A stretch of 64,000 bases of DNA from Marinobacterium litorale DSM 23545 (GCF_000428985.1 NZ_AUAZ01000004.1:124001-188000); one strand, 5' to 3'; positions 24,724 to 33,264 are shown, counted from the first letter of the stretch. Numbers and translations: made by a program. The notes: a model not told the origin generated them from the sequence alone.

Positions 24724-25089
24724 CTATCGATAGGCTGCGAGGCGCTTGGCAACGTCTTCCAGCGCGTCCTCTTCGTCATCACCATCCGGCTCGATCGCCG
24801 GGTTGCCCATGGCGGCCATCACCTGCTCGAAACCGCTCGTGGCGGTCGGTGTCTCTGGGGCCTGAGCCGCCTGCACCGGAGCCGCCTCCAGCGCGGCCAC
24901 CGCCATCTCGGCGGGCATGTCGGTGGCAAAGGCCAAGTGCCGGGCCAGTTGCTCACGCCCCTGGGCCGACTCGGCACCGACGATGGCGCCGATGCGTTCG
25001 CGCTCCTGGGCGCGCCCCTGATCCACCCCCTGGGCGATCAGCGCGGCCACCAGCTGCGGGTGCTCCGCCTGCAGTGTTTCCAAATCCAT
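24724..25089 (-). CDS. Putative nested capsid scaffold, internal in-frame start in the protease gene (Nu3-like)
   Basis: Inside the protease gene an ATG at 25089 (MDLETLQAEHPQLV) follows GAGGA with seven-base spacing. The 121-residue product is the helical, Ala/Glu-rich C-terminal part after the Pro/Ser-rich linker of the protease. Lambda makes its scaffold Nu3 from the same kind of in-frame internal start in gene C, so this is probably translated as a separate scaffold. Confidence 0.65.
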   Translation of the reverse strand: MDLETLQAEHPQLVAALIAQGVDQGRAQERERIGAIVGAESAQGREQLARHLAFATDMPAEMAVAALEAAPVQAAQAPETPTATSGFEQVMAAMGNPAIEPDGDDEEDALEDVAKRLAAYR

Positions 25090-25971
25090 GACGGTTTCCT
25101 CGTGTTGCAAAGTCGATGTGTGGGGTTGTCGGGACGGCCCGGGTGACGGGTTGCCCGCGGGTTTGCTGTCCGGGATGTCGGCGATGGTTTTCTCGAGCGA
25201 CCCGGTGCGGTCGGCCAGGCCGTTCTGCACCGCCTTGCGGCCCACCAGCACGTCGCCCGCACCGAAATCCTTCACCACCTTGGTCGGGTCGACCCCGCGG
25301 TTGCGCGCGACGGTGTCGACGAACACCTGGGCCATAGCGTCGATGCGGGCCTGCAGTCGCAGCCGTCCCTCGTCCGACTGGGGATCCAGCCGTTTCAGCG
25401 GGCTTTGCGAGGAAACGATCTCCACCCGATCCGAGGCCGCCTCACCACCCCGGTACACCGCCACCACGCCGATCGATCCGAGCGAGGAGGTTTCCGACAC
25501 CACGATCTGGTCGCAGGCGGAGGCGATCCAGTAGGCGCCGGAGGCGGCGTCGCCCGAGGCATAGGCGAGAATGGGCTTGATGCCGCGTGCCTCGTAGATC
25601 ATGTTGGCGAACTCGGCGCAGCCGTTGACCTCACCGCCCGGGGAGTCGATGTCCAGCACGATGCCGCGGATGTCCGGGTTGTCCAGCGCCGCGGTGAAGT
25701 CTTTGGCGAGGATCTCGTAGCTGGAGGCGCCGCTGATCGCCGTGAACAGATTGGCGTAGCGGAACAGCGGCCCCACCACCGGGATCACGGCCACGCCATC
25801 GCGCTCCTCGGTGACCTGGGTATTGATCAGGTTGCGGCCCCGGCGTGCCGAGAGCGCCTGGGGCAGCTCGTGTTCACGGGCGGCGATCGTCAGGATGGTG
25901 CTCAGGGCCGATTCGGTGATGGCCCAGGGCTCACCGGCGGCGTGGTTCCAGAATCTCATCGTCTCGTTCAT
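24724..25971 (-). CDS. Head maturation protease, S49 family (lambda gpC-like) with scaffold domain
   Basis: The 415-residue product has an N-terminal S49 (SppA-type) serine protease domain: LDIDSPGGEV at about 107-117, and the nucleophile segment GDAASGAYWIAS at about 149-160, followed by SLGSIGVVAVYRG and a lysine-containing helix. After a Pro/Ser-rich linker near residue 285, the rest is the scaffold domain. It processes the prohead. Its start lies 41 bases inside the portal gene, as lambda B and C overlap. Confidence 0.93.
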   Translation of the reverse strand: MNETMRFWNHAAGEPWAITESALSTILTIAAREHELPQALSARRGRNLINTQVTEERDGVAVIPVVGPLFRYANLFTAISGASSYEILAKDFTAALDNPDIRGIVLDIDSPGGEVNGCAEFANMIYEARGIKPILAYASGDAASGAYWIASACDQIVVSETSSLGSIGVVAVYRGGEAASDRVEIVSSQSPLKRLDPQSDEGRLRLQARIDAMAQVFVDTVARNRGVDPTKVVKDFGAGDVLVGRKAVQNGLADRTGSLEKTIADIPDSKPAGNPSPGPSRQPHTSTLQHEETVMDLETLQAEHPQLVAALIAQGVDQGRAQERERIGAIVGAESAQGREQLARHLAFATDMPAEMAVAALEAAPVQAAQAPETPTATSGFEQVMAAMGNPAIEPDGDDEEDALEDVAKRLAAYR

Positions 25972-27544
25972 CCTCGTCGGCGGTGGGCGGCGGCGCTTCT
26001 CCCAGGGTCAGGCCCAGCTCGCGCAGCTTGTCCTGCTCGCGGGCGCGCTGCTCCAGGACTTCCTCCCAGTCGAGGCCCTGGGCCGCGCACTCGTCCTCGA
26101 GCGTGGACAGACCGATCTCCATGCGCAGCTTCGACGCCTGCGCCTCCTTGACCGGGTCGATCCAGCCGCGCCCGGGGCCGATCCATTTGCAGCGTGTCCA
26201 CAGCGCCTTGTTCTGATAGAAGCCGGGGGCTTCGATCAGCCCCTTATTGATCGCCTCCTCCAGCCAGAGCTCGTACACCGGCCTGGCCCAGTAGGTCGCC
26301 AGCCACAGCCGGCGCCCGGTGAAGAAGCGCCAGGCCTCCATCAGGGCGGCGCGGGCCGAGGCGTAGTTGGTCTTGGAGAAGTCCTTCATCAGCAGCTCGA
26401 ACGGCAGGTTAAGGCCGGTGCCGATGTGGCGCAGGACGTTCTCGACGAAACTCGCATAGGCCGCGTTGGGGCGGCTCGGGGTGAAGGGCGCCACCTTGTC
26501 GCCCGGGAAGACCGGGATGACGGCGCCGCCCTGCAGCTTCACCTGCCATTCGTTGCGCGCGGCGATGTAGTCCTCGGTGGAGCCGCCAAACATCTCGCTG
26601 ATGGCTTCCCCGTCCAGGGGCGTTTCGATGAAGGCGGCGATCATGGCGTTGACCACCGCCGCCTGCAGTTCCGAGCGCTCGTAGTGATCGAGCATCTTGA
26701 ACAGCGGCATGATGCTGCTCAGGATGGGCTTGCCGCGGCTCTGGCCGGTGCGTTCCTTGTCGTGCACATGGATCACCCGCAGGCGACCGAAGGCCGTGCG
26801 CACCGGGATGCGTTGCCACTGCGCGCCGGTCTCCGTCGTCCCCATCAGCCGGTCACCGGGATGGGTCCTGCGGATCCAGTAGGCCAGCGGCGCGCCGTAG
26901 GCATCGGTTTCGATGCCGCCGCGCAATCTGCGGTCATCGAGGCGGTTCGCCGGGGTGGCCAGGCGGTCCGGCTCGACCAGCTGAAGCGTGGTGGCGAAGC
27001 GGGTGTGGCGCTTGGGCAGCCACAGCGGCAGTGCCAACGCCTCACCGTTGACCAGGCCAGAGCGGAATACCTGCGCCGTCAGCCCGGCGAAAGTGAGGCT
27101 GCGGGCGGCGTCGCACTCGGTGGTCTCGGCCCAGCTGCGCCACAGTGCCTCGGTGCGGCGCGACCAGTCATCGGCCCAATCCTTGTCCCGCCCCAGGGCC
27201 TTGTAGTCCGGCAGTGCCGAGAGCCGCAGCCCGCCGCCGACCACGTTGTCCACCAACGTCTGGATGGCGCCGGCGGCGACGCCGTGGTTGCGCACCAGGT
27301 CCCGCGAGCGGGCGACCAGGGTCGGCAACTCGCCGATGAGGTCCGCGTCCGGCGAGCCCACGGGCGGCAACCAGCTGGCCAGTTCCCGGGCCGTCAGCGA
27401 GGCGGCGCGATGGGCGGTGTCCTGAGCCATGGGTGACGCACAGGGACGTGCTAATGCCGCGGGAGCCATGGATGGCGGGAGCGGCCTGCCATCCGGCCCC
27501 AGTATTTGCGGCCGCACTGCAGTGCTGGACTGAATAGGGCTCAC
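25931..27544 (-). CDS. Portal protein (lambda gpB-like)
   Basis: The portal forms the dodecameric ring through which DNA enters the capsid. Typical segments are RSRDLVRNHGVAAGAIQTLVDNVVGGGLRLSALP, DDRRLRGGIETDAYGAPLAYWIRRTHPGD, LKMLDHYERSELQAAVVNAMIAAFIE, and FELLMKDFSKTNYASARAALMEAWRFF. With the GTG at 27544 it has 537 residues, very close to lambda gpB (533). With the ATG at 27430 it would have 500 residues. I favour the long form because ILGPDGRPLPPS upstream looks genuine. In that case family 1 repeat C is translated in frame near the N terminus. Confidence 0.92.
   Translation of the reverse strand: MSPIQSSTAVRPQILGPDGRPLPPSMAPAALARPCASPMAQDTAHRAASLTARELASWLPPVGSPDADLIGELPTLVARSRDLVRNHGVAAGAIQTLVDNVVGGGLRLSALPDYKALGRDKDWADDWSRRTEALWRSWAETTECDAARSLTFAGLTAQVFRSGLVNGEALALPLWLPKRHTRFATTLQLVEPDRLATPANRLDDRRLRGGIETDAYGAPLAYWIRRTHPGDRLMGTTETGAQWQRIPVRTAFGRLRVIHVHDKERTGQSRGKPILSSIMPLFKMLDHYERSELQAAVVNAMIAAFIETPLDGEAISEMFGGSTEDYIAARNEWQVKLQGGAVIPVFPGDKVAPFTPSRPNAAYASFVENVLRHIGTGLNLPFELLMKDFSKTNYASARAALMEAWRFFTGRRLWLATYWARPVYELWLEEAINKGLIEAPGFYQNKALWTRCKWIGPGRGWIDPVKEAQASKLRMEIGLSTLEDECAAQGLDWEEVLEQRAREQDKLRELGLTLGEAPPPTADEDERDDEILEPRRR
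27438..27484. repeat. 47-nt double-hairpin repeat, family 1 copy C
   Basis: GCAC-AGGGAC-GTGC followed by outer CCGC/GCGG and inner GCCAT-GG-ATGGC. It lies in the 5' part of the portal reading frame, or just upstream of it if the portal starts at 27430. The inner stem differs from copies A and B but keeps pairing. Confidence 0.8.
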
Positions 27545-27562
27545 CTCTTGTGTACCTCGGGT

Positions 27563-27790
27563 TCAGAATTTCATGAGCAGCGGGCCTCGGCGCGGCTTGC
27601 CCTCGCGCGTGGCGATCTCGGCTTTGAGCCGGGCGATATAGGCTTCGAGGGCGCCCCGGTCGGTCTGGGCGTAGGTGGTGGCGCCATAGCCGCCCACCGA
27701 CACCGTGACCTCCCGCTCGCCGATCATCAGGCGATGGAGGGCACCCTCCGCCTCCAGCAGCCGCTGGCGCAGAGTGGTCGTCTCGGTCAT
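27563..27790 (-). CDS. Head-tail joining protein W (lambda gpW-like)
   Basis: A 75-residue protein of the lambda gpW family, which seals the portal after packaging. TLRQRLLEAEGALHRLMIGEREVTVSVGGYGATTYAQTDRGALEAYIARLKAEIA gives the helix-hairpin-helix layout. It lies between terminase and portal genes exactly as in lambda (A-W-B). Confidence 0.92.
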   Translation of the reverse strand: MTETTTLRQRLLEAEGALHRLMIGEREVTVSVGGYGATTYAQTDRGALEAYIARLKAEIATREGKPRRGPLLMKF

Positions 27791-27801
27791 GTTGAGAATC
27801 C

Positions 27802-29793
27802 TCAGAGGTAGGGATCGTCGGCCGTCACGGTCGCCCGTTGCGGCAGTGGCCGCAGCGCTTTGACGGGGGCCGCCGGCGGCACGGCCGGCCGTACCGGCTC
27901 GGCTTCCGCCACGGGCCGAGCATCGACGCCAAGCGCCTGTTCGAGCCGCTTCCAGTGGATCTCCTTGAAGCGGTCGAGCCCGTAGATGCTGGCCGCCGCG
28001 CGGGCGTACACCCGACAATCCAGCGCCTCGTTGTTCCGAGCGGGGTCCTTCTCCCAGGTCGCCTTGGGAAAGCCCTTGTGCAGCCGGATGACCCGCTTTT
28101 CCGCAGTGAGCTGCTTGAAGTATTCCTCGCCGTATTGCGGGAAATGGCAGCTCCCGGGTGGGTAGGGCTCGCCGCCCGCCAGCGCTTCGTCCGTCGGTCG
28201 CGGCAGCTTCAACCAGCGATAGAGCTCGACCTTGGCCACGGGACCGCTGACATTCCATACCCGAAGCCCCCGCCGCTTGCCGCCGGTATCGGCCTTGGAG
28301 ACGCTGAGGATGAGTGCCGTCTCGGTATCGCGCCCTTTGACGGCCACCACGGTGCGCGGCTGTGAGGCCCGCGCCCCGGCGCCGCCCCAGACCGCCTGCG
28401 GATACTGGCGAACCCAGCCGTAGACTTCCTGGGTGGCGTAGCCCGAGTCCACGCACATGACGCGGATCGGCAGGGTGGTGCCGAAGGCGTGGGGCCAGTC
28501 GCGGCCGAGCAGCCGGTCGAGTTTTTTCCAGACCTCGGGCTGGGCGGTATCGCCGTCCAGAACCCGGTAGTCGACGGACCAGGATTCCTTGTTGCGGCCC
28601 CAGGCCACCACCTCGCACTCGAGGCGATCCCGCTGCACATCGACGCCGGCGGTGAGAAACAGACCGCCCGCCGGGACGATGCCGACCGGATAGGTTTCGC
28701 GCCGCTCGTAGAGCCGCTCCCAATCCGGCGCCTCGAACTCCTCCTCGTAGGGCTCGCCCAAGACGGTATTGACGAAGCCTTTCATCAGGTCGGAGTTCTG
28801 CTGCGCGGCCTCGAACATGCGCGCCGCCTCCCCCCAGGAGAACCAGCCCACGGGGCTGTAGAGGGACGACAGATGGTAGCCCTGGGTACGGCCATCCCCC
28901 TCGGCCGTCGCTCGCCACTGCCCCTGCTCGAGCATGCGGGTCTTATGGTGCTCGTCGATCAGCCGCTCGCAGGCCTCGCAGCAATAGCGCGCAGCATCGG
29001 GCTCCCCCTCCGGCCAGCGCAACTGACTGAAGCGCAGCGGCTGCTCATGGCCGCAGTGGGGGCACGGCACGAAGAAATAGCGCTGATCCGAAGCCTCGAA
29101 CTCGCGCTGGATGCGCGAGGTGCCTTTGATGGTGGGCGTGCTCACCAGCAACACCTTGCGGCGGCGGGCGAACGTGGCCGAGCGCCGTTCCGCCAGCAGG
29201 ATCGGATCACCTTCGCCCTCCACGTCGCCGGGGTAGCCGTCGATCTCGTCCATGAACAGATAGCGGGCGGGCATGGAGCGCAGTCCCACGGCGCTGTTGG
29301 CACCGGTCATCACCAGCACACCACCGGGAAACTCCTTGGACAGGATGGTGTTGCCGGCATCCCGGCTGCGCGCCGGCGCCACCCGTTCCCGCAGCTCCGG
29401 CACGTCCTCCAGTTGCGGGTCGATGCGCTGGCGCGAGTTCCGCTTGGCCATCTCCACGGTGGGCGACACGGCCATCATCGGCCCCGGCGCCATGTGGATG
29501 ACATAGCCGATCCAGTTGTTGCCGGCTTCGGTACCGCCCACCTGAGCGCCTTTCATGAACACCACCCGCTGCACCGGGGACGAGACCGACAGGCAGTCCA
29601 TGATCTCGCGCAGGTAGGGCGTGCGCTTGGTGCGCCAGCGGCCGGGTTCGGCCGCCGACTTGGGCGACAGGCGGCGGAAACGGTCCGCCCATTCCGACAC
29701 GTTCAGCATCGGATCCGGCTTGAGCCCTTCCCGCCAGGCCCCCTCGATGCCTAAGGCACCCTCGTAGTACTCCGTCTCACCGCTCCTCGGCAT
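27802..29793 (-). CDS. Terminase large subunit (lambda gpA-like)
   Basis: The packaging motor and cos-cleaving nuclease, 663 residues (lambda gpA 641). It opens in the family motif NVSEWADRFRRLSPKSAAEPGRWRTKRTPYLREIMD. The ATPase has KGAQVGGTEAGNNWIGY (Walker A-like) and YLFMDEIDGYPGD (Walker B). The nuclease part holds FLTAGVDVQRDRLECEVVAWG and the distal VMCVDSGYATQEVYGW. A CPHCGHEQPLRF zinc-type element lies about residue 215. I chose ATG 29793 because the longer open frame reads back through a repeat and into the small subunit gene. Confidence 0.94.
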   Translation of the reverse strand: MPRSGETEYYEGALGIEGAWREGLKPDPMLNVSEWADRFRRLSPKSAAEPGRWRTKRTPYLREIMDCLSVSSPVQRVVFMKGAQVGGTEAGNNWIGYVIHMAPGPMMAVSPTVEMAKRNSRQRIDPQLEDVPELRERVAPARSRDAGNTILSKEFPGGVLVMTGANSAVGLRSMPARYLFMDEIDGYPGDVEGEGDPILLAERRSATFARRRKVLLVSTPTIKGTSRIQREFEASDQRYFFVPCPHCGHEQPLRFSQLRWPEGEPDAARYCCEACERLIDEHHKTRMLEQGQWRATAEGDGRTQGYHLSSLYSPVGWFSWGEAARMFEAAQQNSDLMKGFVNTVLGEPYEEEFEAPDWERLYERRETYPVGIVPAGGLFLTAGVDVQRDRLECEVVAWGRNKESWSVDYRVLDGDTAQPEVWKKLDRLLGRDWPHAFGTTLPIRVMCVDSGYATQEVYGWVRQYPQAVWGGAGARASQPRTVVAVKGRDTETALILSVSKADTGGKRRGLRVWNVSGPVAKVELYRWLKLPRPTDEALAGGEPYPPGSCHFPQYGEEYFKQLTAEKRVIRLHKGFPKATWEKDPARNNEALDCRVYARAAASIYGLDRFKEIHWKRLEQALGVDARPVAEAEPVRPAVPPAAPVKALRPLPQRATVTADDPYL

Positions 29794-29826
29794 CCCTGCC
29801 GTCGCGGCATTAGAACGTCCCTGTTC
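29780..29826. repeat. 47-nt double-hairpin repeat, family 1 copy D (inverted)
   Basis: On the - strand: GAAC-AGGGAC-GTTC, then outer CCGC/GCGG and inner GGCA...TGCC. It separates the two terminase genes and is the only copy in the opposite orientation, so orientation is not dictated by transcription. Confidence 0.78.
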
Positions 29827-29827
29827 G

Positions 29828-30364
29828 TCACTCGACCTTGGGCTGGATGTCGGCGAGCTCCGATAAGTGCTGTCTGACATAGGCTTCCAGGGTGACATGC
29901 ATCTTATGCGGCTCGACGTCCAGCTCGGCGGCCATCTGGGCCGACACCCGGGCCGGCCAGCTCAGCCAGGCATCCCGCTCTGCACGGGCCAGCCGGAACA
30001 CGTGGGCGAGCGCCTTGGACCTATCCACCAGTTCCCGCTTCATCTGCTGCAGCTTCAGGCGGCTGGTCTGGGCCTTGAGGACCTCGTTGGCGGTCCGGGC
30101 CTGCATATAGGTGGTGCCACCGGTCGAGGTACCGCTTTCCTGCAACGTCTCGGCGACCGCATCCAGCGCCGCTTTGGGCACCGCCTTCTGCTGGGGTTTG
30201 CGCTGCTGCGCCCGGTCGGTGTTGCGCCCCCATTCGGCATCGGCCCGGGCCACGTCGATGGTGCCGTCAGGCTCTGGTGTGATACGCCCGGCCTTGATCG
30301 CCTTGCGCACCGCCGTATCGGAGACCCCGCGGTGGCGCGCATAGGCACGCAATGACACACCCAT
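29828..30364 (-). CDS. Terminase small subunit (Nu1-like)
   Basis: A 178-residue DNA-recognition subunit (lambda Nu1 181 aa). The N-terminal winged helix-turn-helix is LRAYARHRGVSDTAVRKAIKAGRIT, preceded by MGVS, and the middle and end (TYMQARTANEVLKAQTSRLKLQQMKRELVDRSKALAHVFRLARAERDAWLSWPARVSAQMAAELDVE) fit the Nu1 family helix that binds gpA. It starts the late operon. ATG 30364 is preferred over an adjacent GTG at 30367. The cos site should be near its 5' side. Confidence 0.88.
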   Translation of the reverse strand: MGVSLRAYARHRGVSDTAVRKAIKAGRITPEPDGTIDVARADAEWGRNTDRAQQRKPQQKAVPKAALDAVAETLQESGTSTGGTTYMQARTANEVLKAQTSRLKLQQMKRELVDRSKALAHVFRLARAERDAWLSWPARVSAQMAAELDVEPHKMHVTLEAYVRQHLSELADIQPKVE

Positions 30365-30471
30365 CACTTAATCCGTTGTTTTAAATGGCGTTTTTAAGCT
30401 GAAAGGAGTTGATAAGCAGGGCGAAGGAAGCGTTCATGTCCCCACGATCGAACACCAACGGAGACCGGACG

Positions 30472-30651
30472 ATGAACGCGCCCCAACCAGCCACCCGCTA
30501 CACCATCACCTTCCCCGGCGAGCGCCCCATGACCACCACCAAGGCGCAGATCCAAAGCCCGACCCTGCTCAAGGCCATCGCCCATATCGAGCGGGAGCCC
30601 GGCTGCACCGGGCTGACCCTCGCCAACGGCATCCACATCGACATCGCCTGA
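30472..30651 (+). CDS. Small phage protein, unknown function
   Basis: A 59-residue protein (MNAPQPATRYTITFPGERP, closing with GLTLANGIHIDIA). GGAG lies seven bases upstream of the ATG at 30472; the open frame reaches further upstream but without a better start. It begins a three-gene rightward mini-operon divergent from the terminase genes. No family recognised. Confidence 0.6.
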   Translation: MNAPQPATRYTITFPGERPMTTTKAQIQSPTLLKAIAHIEREPGCTGLTLANGIHIDIA

Positions 30652-30662
30652 GGAGGGCCACC

Positions 30663-30875
30663 ATGAGCAGGAAAACCACCGCCCTCGACGCCTTCATTGC
30701 CAGGAAAGCCGAGATCGACGCCATGCTGGCCCGGTTTCAGGCCCTCAGCGAGGAGCATTTCGGCGTCTCGCCGGACGAGGTGACCTGGGGACATGTGGGC
30801 GATCTCGCCCACTACGCCGAATCACTCAAGCAGATTTCCGACGCCGCCTTCAAAGAAGGCGAACATGCCGAATAA
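30663..30875 (+). CDS. Small phage protein, unknown function
   Basis: A 70-residue, mostly helical, acidic protein (MSRKTTALDAFIARKAEID, with EEHFGVSPDEVTWGHVGDLAHYAESLKQI). A strong GAGGAGG precedes the ATG. Its helical composition suggests a small regulator or inhibitor, but nothing identifies it. It lies in the same rightward operon as its neighbours. Confidence 0.6.
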   Translation: MSRKTTALDAFIARKAEIDAMLARFQALSEEHFGVSPDEVTWGHVGDLAHYAESLKQISDAAFKEGEHAE

Positions 30876-30885
30876 GGAGAACGAC

Positions 30886-31332
30886 ATGAGCAAACTGACC
30901 CCAACCCAAGAAACCATCCTCAAAGCCGCGGCGACTCGCCCGGGCGGCGATATCGAGCCGCTGCCCGCCACGATCAATGCCGGGATCCGGCCGCGGGTGA
31001 TCCAGGGACTCTTGAGCCGCAGCCTCATCGACGAACGCGACGGAGGTCACCGCATCAGTGAAGCGGGCTTTGCCGCCATCGGCATGACGCCGCCTCCGGC
31101 CGCCAAACCACCTCGACAGGGCACCAAGCAGGCCCGTCTGATCGGGATGCTGCAACGGCCGGAAGGGGCCAGCATTGAAGAGATCTGCGCGGAAACGGGC
31201 TGGCAGAAGCATACGGTCCGGGGCGTGTTCTCCAACACCCTGAGGAAGCGCCTTGGTCTCACGATCACCTCACACAAGGACGAGGGGCAACCGCGGCGCT
31301 ATCGCATTTCACCGTCATCGCCCAGCCACTGA
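30886..31332 (+). CDS. DUF3489-like helix-turn-helix protein
   Basis: A 148-residue protein with two related halves: LTPTQETILKAAATRPGGDIEPLPATINAGIRPRVIQGLLSRSLIDE and a C-terminal winged-helix-like QARLIGMLQRPEGASIEEICAETGWQKHTVRGVFSNTLRKRLGLTI. The second half matches DUF3489 proteins of prophages and mobile elements. DNA binding is likely but the role is unknown. AAGGAG precedes the ATG at 30886. It converges on the methyltransferase gene with only four bases between the stops. Confidence 0.75.
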   Translation: MSKLTPTQETILKAAATRPGGDIEPLPATINAGIRPRVIQGLLSRSLIDERDGGHRISEAGFAAIGMTPPPAAKPPRQGTKQARLIGMLQRPEGASIEEICAETGWQKHTVRGVFSNTLRKRLGLTITSHKDEGQPRRYRISPSSPSH

Positions 31333-31336
31333 AACG

Positions 31337-32629
31337 TCACCGCGGAGCTGGGTCCGGACGCTCAGCCACCTGGGCGTCCACAGCCTGTACCTGGAAGGCC
31401 ACTTCATCGAACGCGGCCCCGTCTTCTGCGCGGCGCGCCTGTTCCCCGGTGTATTCCTGCCACCGGCGGATGATCACATCCACATATTTGGGATCGAGTT
31501 CCATCACGCGGGCGCGCCGGCCGGTTTTCTCGCAGGCGATCAGGGTACTGCCTGAGCCGCCGAACAGGTCCAGCACGATGTCCCGGCTCTTGCTGGAGTT
31601 GCGGATCGCCCGCTCCACCAGCTCCACCGGCTTCATGGTCGGATGCAGGTCGTTCTTGACCGGCTTGTTGAAGAACCAGACGTCGCCCTGGTCGCGCGCG
31701 CCGCACCAATAGTGATCGGCGCCTTCCCGCCAGCCGTAGAGGATGGGCTCGTACTGACGCTGATAGTCCGAGCGTCCTAGGGTAAAGGTGTTTTTGGCCC
31801 AGATGATGAAGGTGGACCATTTGCCGCCGGCCTCGCGGAAGGCGCGCTGCAGCGTATCCAGCTCGCTGGATGACATGGCCACGTAGCAGGCGCCCTTGGT
31901 GACCGCCAGCAGATTGCCGAGGGCCGCCTCGAGGAAGGCATGGAAGTCCGCGCCCAGGTTGTCGTTCAGGATGCGGCGGTTCTTGCCCCGCAGCTTGTCT
32001 TTGGCGCTGTTGCCGTAATCGACGTTGTATGGCGGATCGGTGAAGGCCATGTCGGCCAGATCGCCCGCCATCAGGCTCTCGAGTTCCTCGCGCCGGGTAG
32101 CGTCTCCGCAGAGCAGGCGGTGCTCACCCAACAGCCAGAGGTCGCCGGCCTTGCTGACCGGTTCCTCCTCGACTTCGGGCACCGCGTCGTCGTCCGTCTG
32201 GCCGGACTCATCTTCCAGGCCCAACAGTTCGTCCAGCTCCTCATCGGAAAACCCGATGACGTCCAGGTCGAATCCCAGATCCTGCAGATCACCGAGTTCG
32301 AGTTTGAGCAGTTCCGCGTTCCAGCCAGCGTTCTCTGCGATCTTGTTGTCGGCGATCACCAGCGCCCGGCGCTGAGCTTCGGTGAGATGGCGCAGAACGA
32401 TGACCGGCACCGTTTCGAGGCCCAGCTGCTGCGCCGCCATCAAGCGGCCGTGACCGGCGATGATGACGTTGTCGTCACCCACCAGGATCGGATTGACGAA
32501 ACCGAACTCCGCAATGGAGCCCGCGATCTGGGACACCTGCCCGTCATCGTGGGTGCGCGCATTGCGGGCATAGGGGATCAGGCGCTGGAGCGGCCAATGC
32601 TCCACCGACTCGACGCTGACTGTTTGCAT
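31337..32629 (-). CDS. ParB-like domain fused to a DNA adenine/cytosine-N4 methyltransferase
   Basis: A 430-residue fusion. The N-terminal part (LIPYARNARTHDDGQVSQIAGSIAEFGFVNPILVGDDNVIIAGHGRLMAAQQLGLETVPVIVL) is a ParB/Srx nuclease-like domain. The methyltransferase has motif IV DPPYNVDYG (about residue 200) ahead of motif I DLFGGSGST (about 365), the beta-class order, with DPPY predicting N6-adenine or N4-cytosine methylation. Such fusions are common in temperate phages, where they may protect phage DNA from host restriction. No cognate nuclease is adjacent. Confidence 0.92.
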   Translation of the reverse strand: MQTVSVESVEHWPLQRLIPYARNARTHDDGQVSQIAGSIAEFGFVNPILVGDDNVIIAGHGRLMAAQQLGLETVPVIVLRHLTEAQRRALVIADNKIAENAGWNAELLKLELGDLQDLGFDLDVIGFSDEELDELLGLEDESGQTDDDAVPEVEEEPVSKAGDLWLLGEHRLLCGDATRREELESLMAGDLADMAFTDPPYNVDYGNSAKDKLRGKNRRILNDNLGADFHAFLEAALGNLLAVTKGACYVAMSSSELDTLQRAFREAGGKWSTFIIWAKNTFTLGRSDYQRQYEPILYGWREGADHYWCGARDQGDVWFFNKPVKNDLHPTMKPVELVERAIRNSSKSRDIVLDLFGGSGSTLIACEKTGRRARVMELDPKYVDVIIRRWQEYTGEQARRAEDGAAFDEVAFQVQAVDAQVAERPDPAPR

Positions 32630-32761
32630 GCTTGACCTTGGATGGAGTGGGTGCGCACTGCGAACCTGCGAACCCGGTTTTCGGGTCTGCCGCTAGCGAA
32701 ATCCGGCGGCCTTGCGCCCCGCACTGCGCGGCCGGCCAGGAAGGACCCGGGGGCCTGCCGC

Positions 32762-32799
32762 AGAAATCAAAGAGGCCACGGGGTTGGTGCCGTGGCCTC
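32762..32799 (-). terminator. Rho-independent terminator downstream of the early operon
   Basis: On the - strand a perfect 10-bp stem, GAGGCCACGG/CCGTGGCCTC with an 8-base loop, is followed by TTTGATTTCT. It lies about 80 bases after the DUF6362-like gene and before the methyltransferase gene, so it would separate early from downstream transcription. The remaining gap 32630-32877 also has a 12-bp direct repeat ACCGGCGGTTTT at 32842 and 32859; no gene is seen there. Confidence 0.65.
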
Positions 32800-32877
32800 G
32801 GGTGCAGTTCGCTCGCGATCTTAGCCGGCATTGTGGCCGAAACCGGCGGTTTTGTCCCACCGGCGGTTTTGGCGTGT

Positions 32878-33264
32878 TCACGCGGAAACCTTCTCCTCTG
32901 CCAAACGTCTCGCGATCTTTAGCAACGCCCCTTCCCAATAGCGCTGGGCGGAGGTCTTCGGAAAGCCCGTCTCCCGCGAAATCGCCCGCCAGGGTGTGCG
33001 ATAGGCACGCAACCAGATCAGCCGGCGCTCGCCGCGGTTGACCCAGCTGATCCAGGACAGGGTCTCCTCCATACGCGTCACCTGCTCCGGCGTGGCCTTC
33101 AGCCGTAGGGGACCGGGCTCCTGCCGCGCCAGCTCCCTCGGTTCGTAGCGGATCTCGGGCCAATAACTCGCGTAGCCGAGGCTGCGCTCGCCGGGCAGCT
33201 TGCGCAGGGTGGTGACGCACTCCTCGAACCGCTGCGCGACCTGCTCTGCCGTCCACTTTGCCAT
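32878..33264 (-). CDS. DUF6362-like phage helix-turn-helix protein
   Basis: A 128-residue protein whose C-terminal half, RRLIWLRAYRTPWRAISRETGFPKTSAQRYWEGALLKIARRL, has the form of a sigma region 4-like helix-turn-helix and matches small proteins annotated DUF6362 in prophages. It may regulate late transcription or packaging. The ATG at 33264 overlaps the RuvC-like gene's stop (TGATG). Confidence 0.72.
   Translation of the reverse strand: MAKWTAEQVAQRFEECVTTLRKLPGERSLGYASYWPEIRYEPRELARQEPGPLRLKATPEQVTRMEETLSWISWVNRGERRLIWLRAYRTPWRAISRETGFPKTSAQRYWEGALLKIARRLAEEKVSA

Noticed and set aside
22905-25091. Long + strand open frame (728 codons) across the capsid, decoration and protease genes
   Set aside because: It crosses three well-identified - strand genes and their junctions, which a real gene would not do. 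Shadow of codon bias.
25811-27436. Long + strand open frame opposite portal and protease genes
   Set aside because: Spans the portal-protease overlap in antisense; composition is atypical and there is no ribosome binding site.
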